From Betaproteobacteria bacterium (lineage in GTDB: Bacteria; Pseudomonadota; Gammaproteobacteria; Burkholderiales; SG8-39), in assembly GCA_029858545.1 (NCBI GenBank), contig JAOUFA010000193.1:1-6867 (forward strand): a stretch of DNA of 6,867 nucleotides, given 5' to 3'. Below, piece by piece: positions 1-6,004 of this stretch (positions are counted from its first letter, which is position 1; each line of letters opens with the position of its first letter). A program made the translations under genes and the position numbers. Below the pieces are notes generated by a model that was given only the letters and a program-made list of their open reading frames with translations, was not told the DNA's origin and ran no database searches.

Positions 1-324
1 GACGAACTTGACCGACTTCTGGTCGACCATGATCTCGACTCCGCCGATGCGGCCGAGAAAATCGTGATTCCACCAGCCGCGCCGGAATTCCCCGTCGGTC
101 ACGACTTCCAGTCCGATTCCCTCCTGCCGCGCGACCGCCTCGCGAATCAGCCGGTCCTCTAGCGCGCGCAACGCCTGCGCGGGCAGCTCGCCGCGTTCGA
201 CCTTCGCGCGCGCCTCCTTCAGCTCCGGTGGACGCAGCAGGCTGCCGACTTGGTCGGCGCGATACGGTGGACGCGGTGTTTTGGACCGGGGCGAGCTCGC
301 GGCCTTCCCCTCCTGGCTCCGCAT
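1..324 (-). CDS. MetE-like cobalamin-independent methionine synthase family protein (N-terminal part, runs off left edge)
   Basis: The first 108 codons are present and the 3' end lies outside the window. After a basic, Pro/Ser-rich lead of about 20 residues the protein reads RADQVGSLLRP (22-32), then a charged helix, then VTDGEFRRGWW (75-85). Both motifs are typical of the short, single-domain MetE-like proteins (COG0620, YxjG/core-MetE type), usually about 370 residues. These resemble the catalytic C-terminal barrel of MetE, which uses a zinc-activated thiol as methyl acceptor. The zinc ligands would lie beyond the edge, so activity cannot be judged. The ATG (324-322) overlaps the stop of the hydratase gene by one base (TGATG). 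No Shine-Dalgarno is visible, which suggests translational coupling. Family assignment is firm; true methionine synthase activity is uncertain, since many relatives use other methyl donors or acceptors. Confidence 0.85.
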   Translation of the reverse strand, partial: MRSQEGKAASSPRSKTPRPPYRADQVGSLLRPPELKEARAKVERGELPAQALRALEDRLIREAVARQEGIGLEVVTDGEFRRGWWNHDFLGRIGGVEIMVDQKSVKFV

Positions 325-1106
325 CAGGTGAAGTGCACCGCGATGCTGCCGAGCGGTCCAAAGTCGGCGTGCAGCGTGTCGCCCTTGGCGGCCCATACCG
401 GGCGCGCGAAGGCCCCCGACAGGGTGAAATGGCCCGGTTCAAGGGCCGTCCCGAAGCGCCCGACCTTGTTGGCAAGCCACGCGATACCCATTGCCGGATG
501 CCCCAGCACACCCGCCGAAACTCCCGTCTCCTCGATTGCTTCGTTGCGATACATCAGTCCCGGAATCCAGCGCAAATCCATATCTGTCGGTCGCACCGGC
601 CGGCCACCGAGCACCACCGCCGCCGCCGCGCCATTGTCGGATACGGTATCGAATATCTTGCGCGGGTTCTGCACGCGCGCGTCGATGATCTCGATGCACG
701 GCACCACCCACTCGGTGGCCGACATCACCTCCAGCAGCCCAATACCGGGGCCCTTCAGGCGCTTGCCGAGCACGAAGCCCAGCTCCATTTCGACGCGCGG
801 CACGCAGAAACGCTCATGCGGGATCTTTGCGCCGTCCTCAAAAAACATGTCGTCCATCAGCACGCCATAATCCGGCTCGTCGATCTGCGAGGATTGCTGC
901 ATTGCCTTCGAAGTGAGGCCGACCTTGTGGCCACGCACTCTGGCACCCTTTGAAATCTTGATCTCGTTCACCAGACTCTGGATCGCGTAGGCATCCTCGA
1001 TGGTGATATCTGGCCAGGTCTTGGAGAGCTGCAAGACGGGCTTGCGGTCTTTCTCGGCCTGCAGCAGGGACTCGGCTGCCTTGCGTCGATCGGCGTCGGT
1101 CATCAT
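324..1106 (-). CDS. hpaH: 2-oxohepta-enedioate hydratase (HpaH/HpcG), FAH superfamily
   Basis: This 260-residue protein matches E. coli HpaH/HpcG (267 aa) from memory along nearly its whole length. Landmarks are DITIEDAYAIQ (33-43), GHKVGLTSKAMQ (59-70), EPDYGVLMDDMFF (77-89), PRVEMELGFVL (103-113), IEIIDAR (138-144) and DLRWIPGLMYRN (177-188). E106, E108 and E139 sit at the family's metal-binding carboxylate positions. The enzyme adds water to 2-oxohept-enedioate in the homoprotocatechuate (4-hydroxyphenylacetate) meta-cleavage pathway; relatives act on 2-oxopent-4-enoate, so substrate is inferred. The loop after IDAR is shorter than in E. coli. The ATG at 1106 has GGAGAA eight bases upstream (1120-1115), which supports this start; a second ATG follows directly. 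The gene is coupled to the downstream MetE-like gene. No ring-cleavage or other hpa gene is visible. Confidence 0.92.
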   Translation of the reverse strand: MMTDADRRKAAESLLQAEKDRKPVLQLSKTWPDITIEDAYAIQSLVNEIKISKGARVRGHKVGLTSKAMQQSSQIDEPDYGVLMDDMFFEDGAKIPHERFCVPRVEMELGFVLGKRLKGPGIGLLEVMSATEWVVPCIEIIDARVQNPRKIFDTVSDNGAAAAVVLGGRPVRPTDMDLRWIPGLMYRNEAIEETGVSAGVLGHPAMGIAWLANKVGRFGTALEPGHFTLSGAFARPVWAAKGDTLHADFGPLGSIAVHFT

Positions 1107-1205
1107 GACTCGGGTTCTCCGGATTGGGTCTGAAGCGGTGTGCGAACCTATCTTGCCTCAACGAAAAAATCAATGCAGCAAGCGAACCGCTGACAAATAT
1201 CCGCA

Positions 1206-2144
1206 CTAATTTCCGGGTGCGTCCAGCCTCGCCAGCACTCTGATATGGCGCACCGCGCTGCGCCCGAGGGCGGAGAGCGAATAGCCCCCTTCGAGAACCG
1301 AGACCATGCGCCCCTGCGCGTCGCGCTCGGCGACTTCCCTGATGCGCTCGGTGACCCAGGCGTAGTCCTCATCCGTGAATCGCAGCATCGCCATCTCGTC
1401 CTCGGCATGCGCATCGAATCCCGCCGAGACGAGCAGCAACTGGGGACTGAATACCTCGAGCGCCGGGAGCCATTCGTGCGTCACCGCCTCGCGCAATTGC
1501 CGGCTGCCCGCGCCTGCGGCGAGAGGGATGTTCACCATATTGGGCGCTGGCTCCTCGGTACCGCTGTACGGATAGAACGGATGCTGAAAGGTCGAGACCA
1601 TCAGCACGCGCGGATCGCCGGCAAAAATATCCTCGGTGCCGTTGCCGTGGTGCACGTCGAAATCGACGATCGCCACCCGCTCGATGCCGTACACCGCCAT
1701 CGCATGGCCTGCCGCGACCGCGACGTTGTTGAAGATACAAAAACCCATCGGCCGCGCGCGGCAGGCGTGATGACCGGGCGGGCGCACGCAACAGAAAGCA
1801 CTCTCCGCCTCCCCCTTCATGACCAGGTCGACGCCCAACACTGCCGCGCCTGCGGCGCGCAGCGCGGCAGGCAGGGTATGAGGATTCATCGCCGTATCGG
1901 GGTCGAGCTGCACCATCCCCTCGGCGGGGGCGGCATCGCGAATCGCGCGCACGTACTCCGGCGGATGCACACGCGCAAGTTGCTCATCCGTTGCGAGTGG
2001 CGCCTTGTACATAGACAGGTGCTGCGCCAGGCCGGAGGCAATCAGCTGGTCCTCGATCGCCCCCAATCGCTGCGGGCGCTCCGGGTGCTGCCCCCCCATA
2101 TCGTGCTTCAGGCAGTCGGGATGTGAAATGAATGCCGTGCTCAT
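1206..2144 (-). CDS. Histone deacetylase family protein (acetylpolyamine amidohydrolase/AcuC-like)
   Basis: This 312-residue cytoplasmic protein has the arginase/deacetylase fold. The HDAC active site looks complete: RPPGHH (121-126) with the general-base pair H125/H126; DFDVHHGNG (161-169) supplying D161 and the zinc ligands D163 and H165; AGFDAH (241-246) with the third zinc ligand D244; and LEGGYSL (284-290) with the transition-state tyrosine Y288. The N-terminal HPERPQRL (20-27) is also typical. Such bacterial enzymes remove acetyl groups from polyamines, lysines or small amides; the substrate here cannot be read from sequence. Length is usual for the family. The ATG at 2144 is chosen because the protein begins with the expected FISHPDCLKHDMG segment; its Shine-Dalgarno is weak. 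It lies 99 bp upstream of hpaH on the same strand and divergent from moxR. Confidence 0.93.
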   Translation of the reverse strand: MSTAFISHPDCLKHDMGGQHPERPQRLGAIEDQLIASGLAQHLSMYKAPLATDEQLARVHPPEYVRAIRDAAPAEGMVQLDPDTAMNPHTLPAALRAAGAAVLGVDLVMKGEAESAFCCVRPPGHHACRARPMGFCIFNNVAVAAGHAMAVYGIERVAIVDFDVHHGNGTEDIFAGDPRVLMVSTFQHPFYPYSGTEEPAPNMVNIPLAAGAGSRQLREAVTHEWLPALEVFSPQLLLVSAGFDAHAEDEMAMLRFTDEDYAWVTERIREVAERDAQGRMVSVLEGGYSLSALGRSAVRHIRVLARLDAPGN

Positions 2145-2148
2145 GGTT

Positions 2149-2158
2149 ATCAGCTGAT
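2149..2158. repeat. Perfect 10-bp palindrome ATCAGCTGAT next to the deacetylase start
   Basis: The site is self-complementary over ten bases and lies 5 to 14 bases upstream of the deacetylase ATG, where a Shine-Dalgarno would normally be. If the promoter candidate at 2169-2197 is real, the palindrome falls just after the transcription start, a usual operator position. A regulator-binding role is inference only, and a 10-bp palindrome can arise by chance. Confidence 0.3.
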
Positions 2159-2168
2159 CTGCCCGGTA

Positions 2169-2197
2169 GTCTTATGCAGGATCGCAGGTTGTGACAA
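2169..2197 (-). promoter_or_regulatory. Candidate sigma70-type promoter for the deacetylase gene
   Basis: Reading the minus strand, TTGTCA (2197-2192, five of six to consensus) is followed after 17 bases by TAAGAC (2174-2169, three of six). A 16-base spacing gives ATAAGA. The predicted start of transcription near 2162 leaves a leader of about 18 bases. The -10 match is weak, so this is tentative. Confidence 0.3.
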
Positions 2198-2262
2198 GGT
2201 TCCGGAATCATAGCCGAAAGGCGGCACCTCCCAGCCACCCGCGCGATCGGTGCGGGTACAAT

Positions 2263-3222
2263 ATGTTCATGCTTATCAAGCCGCCGCAATTCGCCTCGCG
2301 ATCGAGCAGCGCCCACGCCCCGATCGATCGCGCGGTCGAGGCCGCGGGAAACATCATCCTTGGCAAGAAGACCCAGGTTCGCCTCGCACTTGCCTGCCTG
2401 CTTGCTCGCGGGCATCTGCTCATCGAGGATCTGCCCGGCGTAGGCAAGACCACGCTCGCCCATGTACTCGCGCGCACGCTGGGACTTCACTTCCACCGCA
2501 TTCAGTTTACCAGCGACATGTTGCCCGCCGACATCATCGGCGTATCGATCTACGACCGCGAGGCAGGAGGATTCACTTACCATCCGGGGCCCATCTTCTC
2601 CCAGGTGATCCTCGCCGACGAAATCAACCGTGCGACGCCCAAGACACAGTCGGCGCTGCTCGAGGCGATGGAGGAGCAGCAGGTGACCGTCGAAGGAGAG
2701 ACGCGCAAACTGCCCGAGCCCTTCTTCGTCATCGCCACGCAAAACCCCTCTGAGCAGGTGGGAACCTTCCCGCTACCGGAATCGCAACTGGACCGTTTCC
2801 TCATGCGCATCGAATTGGGCTACCCGGACCGCGACGCCGAGCGCGCGCTACTCGCCGGCACGGACCGCCGCGACCTGCTCGCCACCATAGCGCCGTGCAT
2901 GTCGCCCGCCGAACTGGTCGAAATGCAGTCCAGCGCCGGGCTCGTGCACGTCGCACCGGCGCTGCTCGACTACGTCCAGGCAATCGTCGAGTACACGCGG
3001 CGCAGCCCCGATTACGCGACGGGTCTTTCGCCCCGCGCCGCGCTCGCGTTGGTACATAGCGCGCGCGCGTGGGCCTTTCTCGAAGGGCGCGACAAAGTCA
3101 TTCCCGAGGATGTTCAGGCGGTGCTGCCGGGGGTGGCGACGCACCGCTTGCGGCCGGCGCGCGACGGCGTGCGCCGCGCCGACCTCGGGACACGCCTGAT
3201 CGAGGCGGTTCCCATCCCCTAG
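2263..3222 (+). CDS. MoxR-family AAA+ ATPase
   Basis: With ATG 2263 the product is 319 residues, close to the family norm of roughly 300-330. It shows Walker A PGVGKTT (58-64), the QFTSDMLPADIIG segment (81-93), Walker B VILADE (115-120), sensor-1 ATQNP (158-162), LPESQLDRFLMRI (171-183) with the arginine-finger region, and SPRA (256-259) at the sensor-2 position. MoxR ATPases are ATP-driven chaperones, often paired with VWA or DUF58 proteins to mature enzymes or envelope machinery. None of those partners is adjacent here: the next gene, 57 bp on, is the convergent dnaQ. An upstream GTG at 2191 would add 24 residues without family similarity and is not preferred. ATG 2269 is an equally possible start; neither has a clear Shine-Dalgarno. 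Target unknown. Confidence 0.93.
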   Translation: MFMLIKPPQFASRSSSAHAPIDRAVEAAGNIILGKKTQVRLALACLLARGHLLIEDLPGVGKTTLAHVLARTLGLHFHRIQFTSDMLPADIIGVSIYDREAGGFTYHPGPIFSQVILADEINRATPKTQSALLEAMEEQQVTVEGETRKLPEPFFVIATQNPSEQVGTFPLPESQLDRFLMRIELGYPDRDAERALLAGTDRRDLLATIAPCMSPAELVEMQSSAGLVHVAPALLDYVQAIVEYTRRSPDYATGLSPRAALALVHSARAWAFLEGRDKVIPEDVQAVLPGVATHRLRPARDGVRRADLGTRLIEAVPIP

Positions 3223-3279
3223 GCCGCACCGATTGATTCGTCACCCCGATCAGGATCCGCCTCGGCTATTCCGGCGCTG

Positions 3280-3975
3280 CTAGGCGCGTCGCCACACACT
3301 ACCCGCCTTCGCCTGCCTGTCAATGCCGTCGAGCAGCCTCTCGTGCGCCTCGACTTCTTCCGTTGATGCGCGCAGCACCTGCAAATTCGATGCATCCAGG
3401 CGCCGCGTCTCTTCGGCGACCGCCTGCGTATCGATATCCATCACCAGGCTCTCCTGGCCGCGCGTCAGTGCAAGGTAGACCTCGGCGAGCAGGCGCGCGT
3501 CAAGGAGCGCGCCGTGCAGGCTGCGTTGCGTGTGGTCAATCGCGTAACGCTCGCACAGTGCGTTGAGAGAATTCTTCTTGCCTGGATGCAGTTCGCGCGC
3601 CATGGCGAGCGTATCGATCACCCCCACGGCATGCTCGGCGAGTTTGCCCAGTCCCGCGAGCGCCAGTTCGCCGTCAAGGAATTCGACGTCGAAATCGGCG
3701 TTGTGAATGATCAGCTCGGCGCCGCGAATATAGTCGAGAAAATCCTTCGCGATGTCGCCAAAGCGCGGTTTGTCGGCGAGGAATTCGCGCGTCAGACCGT
3801 GCACCTTGACCGCGCCGGCATCGATGTCGCGCTCCGGATTGAGGTAGGTGTGGAAGCGCCTCTCGGTCACGCGCCGACTCAACAATTCAATACAGCCGAT
3901 TTCGATGACGCGGTCACCCAGACGCGCGTTCAGGCCGGTGGTCTCGGTATCGAGAATGATCTGCCGACCCGCCAT
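3280..3975 (-). CDS. dnaQ: DNA polymerase III epsilon subunit (3'-5' proofreading exonuclease)
   Basis: The 231-residue protein is a DEDDh exonuclease. Exo I is DTETTG (9-14) with D9 and E11; Exo II is HNADFDVEFLD (91-101) with D96; Exo III is HGALLDARLLAEVYL (154-168) with H154 and D159. These correspond to E. coli D12, E14, D103, H162 and D167. After the domain, QESLVM (174-179) sits where E. coli has the beta-clamp-binding QTSMAF, and a polar C-terminal tail follows, as expected for the segment that joins the polymerase alpha subunit. It removes misincorporated nucleotides at the replication fork. The ATG abuts the rnhA stop (TAGATG), and GGAGG (3984-3980) inside the end of rnhA lies four bases before it. 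It is the last gene of the three-gene operon. Length is slightly below E. coli DnaQ (243 aa). Confidence 0.96.
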   Translation of the reverse strand: MAGRQIILDTETTGLNARLGDRVIEIGCIELLSRRVTERRFHTYLNPERDIDAGAVKVHGLTREFLADKPRFGDIAKDFLDYIRGAELIIHNADFDVEFLDGELALAGLGKLAEHAVGVIDTLAMARELHPGKKNSLNALCERYAIDHTQRSLHGALLDARLLAEVYLALTRGQESLVMDIDTQAVAEETRRLDASNLQVLRASTEEVEAHERLLDGIDRQAKAGSVWRRA

Positions 3976-4425
3976 CTAGCCTCCGGCAATCATTTCGTCG
4001 ATGCCGCGATTGGCGAGCGCGTCGGCGCGTTCATTGCCGTCGTGCCCGGCGTGCCCACGCACCCAATGCCACTCGATCTCGTGCCCGCGCGCCAGCTCGT
4101 CGAGCCGCTGCCAAAGATCGACGTTCTTCACCGGTTTCTTGTCCGCGGTGTGCCATCCGCGCCGCTTCCACGCGGTGATCCACTCGGAGATGCCCTTTTG
4201 CACATACTGCGAGTCGGTGTAGACCCGGACCTTGCAACGCCGTTTGAGTCCTTCGAGCGCACGGATCACCGCGGTCAGTTCCATGCGATTGTTGGTCGTG
4301 TTCGGCTCGCCGCCGCATAGTTCCTTCTCCGTGCCCTGGGTTCTCAGGAGGGCTCCCCAGCCTCCAGGCCCCGGATTGCCGCGACAGGCGCCATCGGCGT
4401 AGATGTCGACCGGAACCTCGCTCAC
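3976..4425 (-). CDS. rnhA: Ribonuclease HI
   Basis: The 149-residue enzyme degrades RNA in RNA:DNA hybrids, including R-loops and primers. Catalytic residues are D11 (in YADGACRGNPG, 9-19), E49 (in NNRMEL, 45-50), D71 (in TDSQYV, 70-75) and D135 (in NERADALA, 131-138), with H125 in VRGHAGH. Each lies one residue after its E. coli counterpart (D10, E48, D70, D134, H124). The basic handle segment with AWKRRGW (85-91) is also present. The start is GTG 4425, because GGGGGAG (4437-4431) lies five bases before it and the protein then begins as the family does; the frame stays open further upstream but without similarity. The GTG overlaps the upstream methyltransferase stop by four bases (GTGA). dnaQ follows with no gap, so all three genes are probably co-transcribed. 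Confidence 0.96.
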   Translation of the reverse strand: MSEVPVDIYADGACRGNPGPGGWGALLRTQGTEKELCGGEPNTTNNRMELTAVIRALEGLKRRCKVRVYTDSQYVQKGISEWITAWKRRGWHTADKKPVKNVDLWQRLDELARGHEIEWHWVRGHAGHDGNERADALANRGIDEMIAGG

Positions 4426-5222
4426 CGCTTCTCCCCCCGGCGATTGACGAAGCCCGATTGCCCTCTGCGCTGCGGCAGCACGGCAAGCCCGCGCCGTCGC
4501 GCCCGCTCGCGTCGCCACGCGGGCGTTATCAGCATCACTCCCTGCACGCGTTTCACCGCTCGCACCACGTAGACTCCACCCGCGATCGGCCACCAGCGCG
4601 CGCCGGCATGCTCGATGAAACGAACGCGCGAAAGCCACTCGGCACTCCGGAACGGCGGCGCATAGCAGCCAAACCGTCCGCCATTCAACTCGAACCCAAG
4701 CAGTCGCAGCCAGTCACGCAGCTTGAGCAGGCTGATGAAACGCGCGTTCCAGGGAGCGCCCGCATCGCGTCCGGCGAACATCTGCCGCACGCGCCACAAG
4801 GAAAGAGAATTGAACCCGGAAATCACGATCTGCCCCTCGGGGCGCAGCACACGCGCGGCTTCCCGCAGCACCTGGTGGGGATCGGCGTGAAATTCCAGCG
4901 TATGCGGCAGGACGAGCAGATCGAGACTCTCGGACGCTAGCGGTAGCTGGAACGGATCGGCCGCGACCGCGGCGCCAGGCTCCAGGGCGAGAGCAAAGCG
5001 GAACGGAATGCGGTTGCTGCGCAGCATGTCGAGGTGCGGCAACCCCAGTTGCGCCGCACGAAAGCCGAATACGTCCTCCACTGCACGGCCGAACTGCGCC
5101 GACTCCCATTCGAGGACATAGCGACCCTGTGGACTGCCGCACCATTCGACGAGCGAAGAGCGCAAACCGTTATACTTGTCGCTGTTTCCGGACACAAAAG
5201 ACTGGTAGGGTGGCCGCACCAT
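4422..5222 (-). CDS. YafS-like class I SAM-dependent methyltransferase family protein
   Basis: The product is 266 residues from ATG 5222. It resembles E. coli YafS, which also sits between gloB and rnhA. The clearest block is AADPFQLPLASESLDLL (88-104), then PHTLEFHADPHQVLREAARVL (106-126, split PHTLEF / DPHQVLREAARVL), then GQIVISGFNSLSLWRVRQ (130-147), the Methyltransf_11-type core strands. A glycine-rich SAM motif I is not obvious before it. The last 30 or so residues are strongly Arg-rich. The substrate is unknown. The start is uncertain: family similarity begins near residue 23 (SLVEWCGSPQGRYVLEWE), so GTG 5195 or TTG 5165 are alternatives. None has a good Shine-Dalgarno, and ATG 5222 shares bases with the gloB start. 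The stop overlaps the rnhA GTG by four bases, making this the first gene of the operon. Confidence 0.85.
   Translation of the reverse strand: MVRPPYQSFVSGNSDKYNGLRSSLVEWCGSPQGRYVLEWESAQFGRAVEDVFGFRAAQLGLPHLDMLRSNRIPFRFALALEPGAAVAADPFQLPLASESLDLLVLPHTLEFHADPHQVLREAARVLRPEGQIVISGFNSLSLWRVRQMFAGRDAGAPWNARFISLLKLRDWLRLLGFELNGGRFGCYAPPFRSAEWLSRVRFIEHAGARWWPIAGGVYVVRAVKRVQGVMLITPAWRRERARRRGLAVLPQRRGQSGFVNRRGEKR
5169..5197 (-). promoter_or_regulatory. Candidate minus-strand promoter whose -10 overlaps a plus-strand -10
   Basis: On the minus strand TTGTGT (5197-5192) and TATAAC (5174-5169, five of six) are 17 bases apart. On the plus strand the same spot gives TATACT (5171-5176, five of six), about 44 bases before the gloB ATG but without a recognisable -35. 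The minus-strand transcript would start near 5162, downstream of every candidate methyltransferase start. Either the methyltransferase start is misplaced or this site does not serve that gene. Confidence 0.3.
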
Positions 5223-5985
5223 GCTGAAAATCGTTCCGATCGAAGCATTCAAGGACAACTACATCTGGGTCATTCAGGAGGAGTCGCGCGCCGCCGTAGT
5301 CGACCCGGGTGATGCGCGCCCGGTTGTGGATTATCTCGTCCGTGAGCAACTCAGTCTCGCTGCGATTCTCGTCACGCACCACCATCCGGACCATGTCGGC
5401 GGAGTCCTGGATTTGCTCGAATCGCATCCGGCGCCCGTCTACGGTCCGCGCAACGAACCGATTCCCGGGATCACGCATGCGGTCGCCGAAGGTGATCAGG
5501 TCACCCTCGATGGACCGGCGGTCTCTCTGTCTGTACTCGAAATCCCCGGCCATACACGCGGTCACGTGGCCTATTATGGCGCGGATTTCCTTTTCTGTGG
5601 CGACACGCTCTTTGCAGGAGGCTGCGGCCGGGTATTCGAAGGCACGCCCGCGCAAATGCATGCCTCGCTGAGCAAACTTGCGGCCCTGCCCGGGCATATG
5701 CGGGTGTACTGTGCGCACGAGTACACCCTCGCCAATCTGCGCTTCGCGCGCGCCGTGGAGCCCGATAATTCGGCGCTCGCTGAGCGCGAGACTGCCGATC
5801 GGCTGAGCCGCGAGGCCGGACGCCCCACCGTGCCCTCGACGATCGCAAAGGAAAAGGCGACCAACCCGTTTCTGCGCTGCCACGAGGCGAGTGTCGCGGC
5901 CTCGGCGATGCGCCGGCTGGGGCAGCCGATCGCCGATCCGGTCGCGGTGTTCGCCGCGATCCGTGAATGGAAGAACGGATTTTGA
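5221..5985 (+). CDS. gloB: Hydroxyacylglutathione hydrolase (glyoxalase II)
   Basis: This 254-residue metallo-beta-lactamase-fold enzyme hydrolyses S-D-lactoylglutathione to D-lactate and glutathione, the second step of methylglyoxal detoxification. The N-terminus has AFKDNYIWVI (9-18). The metal site is complete: THHHPDH (52-58) gives H53, H55, D57 and H58; GHTRGH (110-115) gives H111; FCGDTLFAGGCGR (125-137) gives bridging D128; and CAHEYT (164-169) gives H166. The C-terminal part ends with TNPFLR (214-219) and the family's helical substrate-binding domain. Length is normal. ATG 5221 is set by the conserved N-terminus; AGGGTGG ends about eight bases before it. The gene is divergent from the methyltransferase and co-directional with mltD, though 173 bp and a promoter separate those two. 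No glyoxalase I gene is in view. Confidence 0.97.
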   Translation: MLKIVPIEAFKDNYIWVIQEESRAAVVDPGDARPVVDYLVREQLSLAAILVTHHHPDHVGGVLDLLESHPAPVYGPRNEPIPGITHAVAEGDQVTLDGPAVSLSVLEIPGHTRGHVAYYGADFLFCGDTLFAGGCGRVFEGTPAQMHASLSKLAALPGHMRVYCAHEYTLANLRFARAVEPDNSALAERETADRLSREAGRPTVPSTIAKEKATNPFLRCHEASVAASAMRRLGQPIADPVAVFAAIREWKNGF

Positions 5986-6004
5986 GGTTCCATCGGGCTC
6001 GGCC

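Noticed and set aside
228..953. Plus-strand open frames antisense to hpaH
   Set aside because: They are basic, His/Arg-rich translations typical of antisense frames; hpaH on the minus strand matches its family along its length.
1107..1205. A promoter for hpaH in the gap after the deacetylase gene
   Set aside because: The best pair (TTGATT, 17 bases, TAGGTT on the minus strand) matches only weakly, and co-transcription with the deacetylase gene is equally possible.
2091..2097. A seven-C run near the 5' end of the deacetylase gene
   Set aside because: It encodes the conserved Gly-Gly of the N-terminal motif and is too short to suggest slippage.
1245..2126. A 293-codon plus-strand open frame antisense to the deacetylase gene
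   Set aside because: It mirrors the codon bias of the real gene, shows no domain, and the minus-strand product has every catalytic HDAC residue.
2191..2262. The GTG start at 2191 for MoxR
   Set aside because: The extra 24 residues have no family similarity and no Shine-Dalgarno, and they span the candidate -10 element.
3223..3279. A bidirectional terminator between moxR and dnaQ
   Set aside because: Only a 4-bp stem (GCGC...GCGC) was found, with no T-run on either strand.
3514..4320. A 268-codon plus-strand open frame across dnaQ and rnhA
   Set aside because: It is antisense to two well-conserved enzymes, and its translation has no recognisable motif.
4426..4638. An N-terminal extension of RNase HI by about 70 residues
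   Set aside because: The extension is Arg/Ala-rich, overlaps the methyltransferase coding sequence in another frame, and a strong Shine-Dalgarno precedes GTG 4425.
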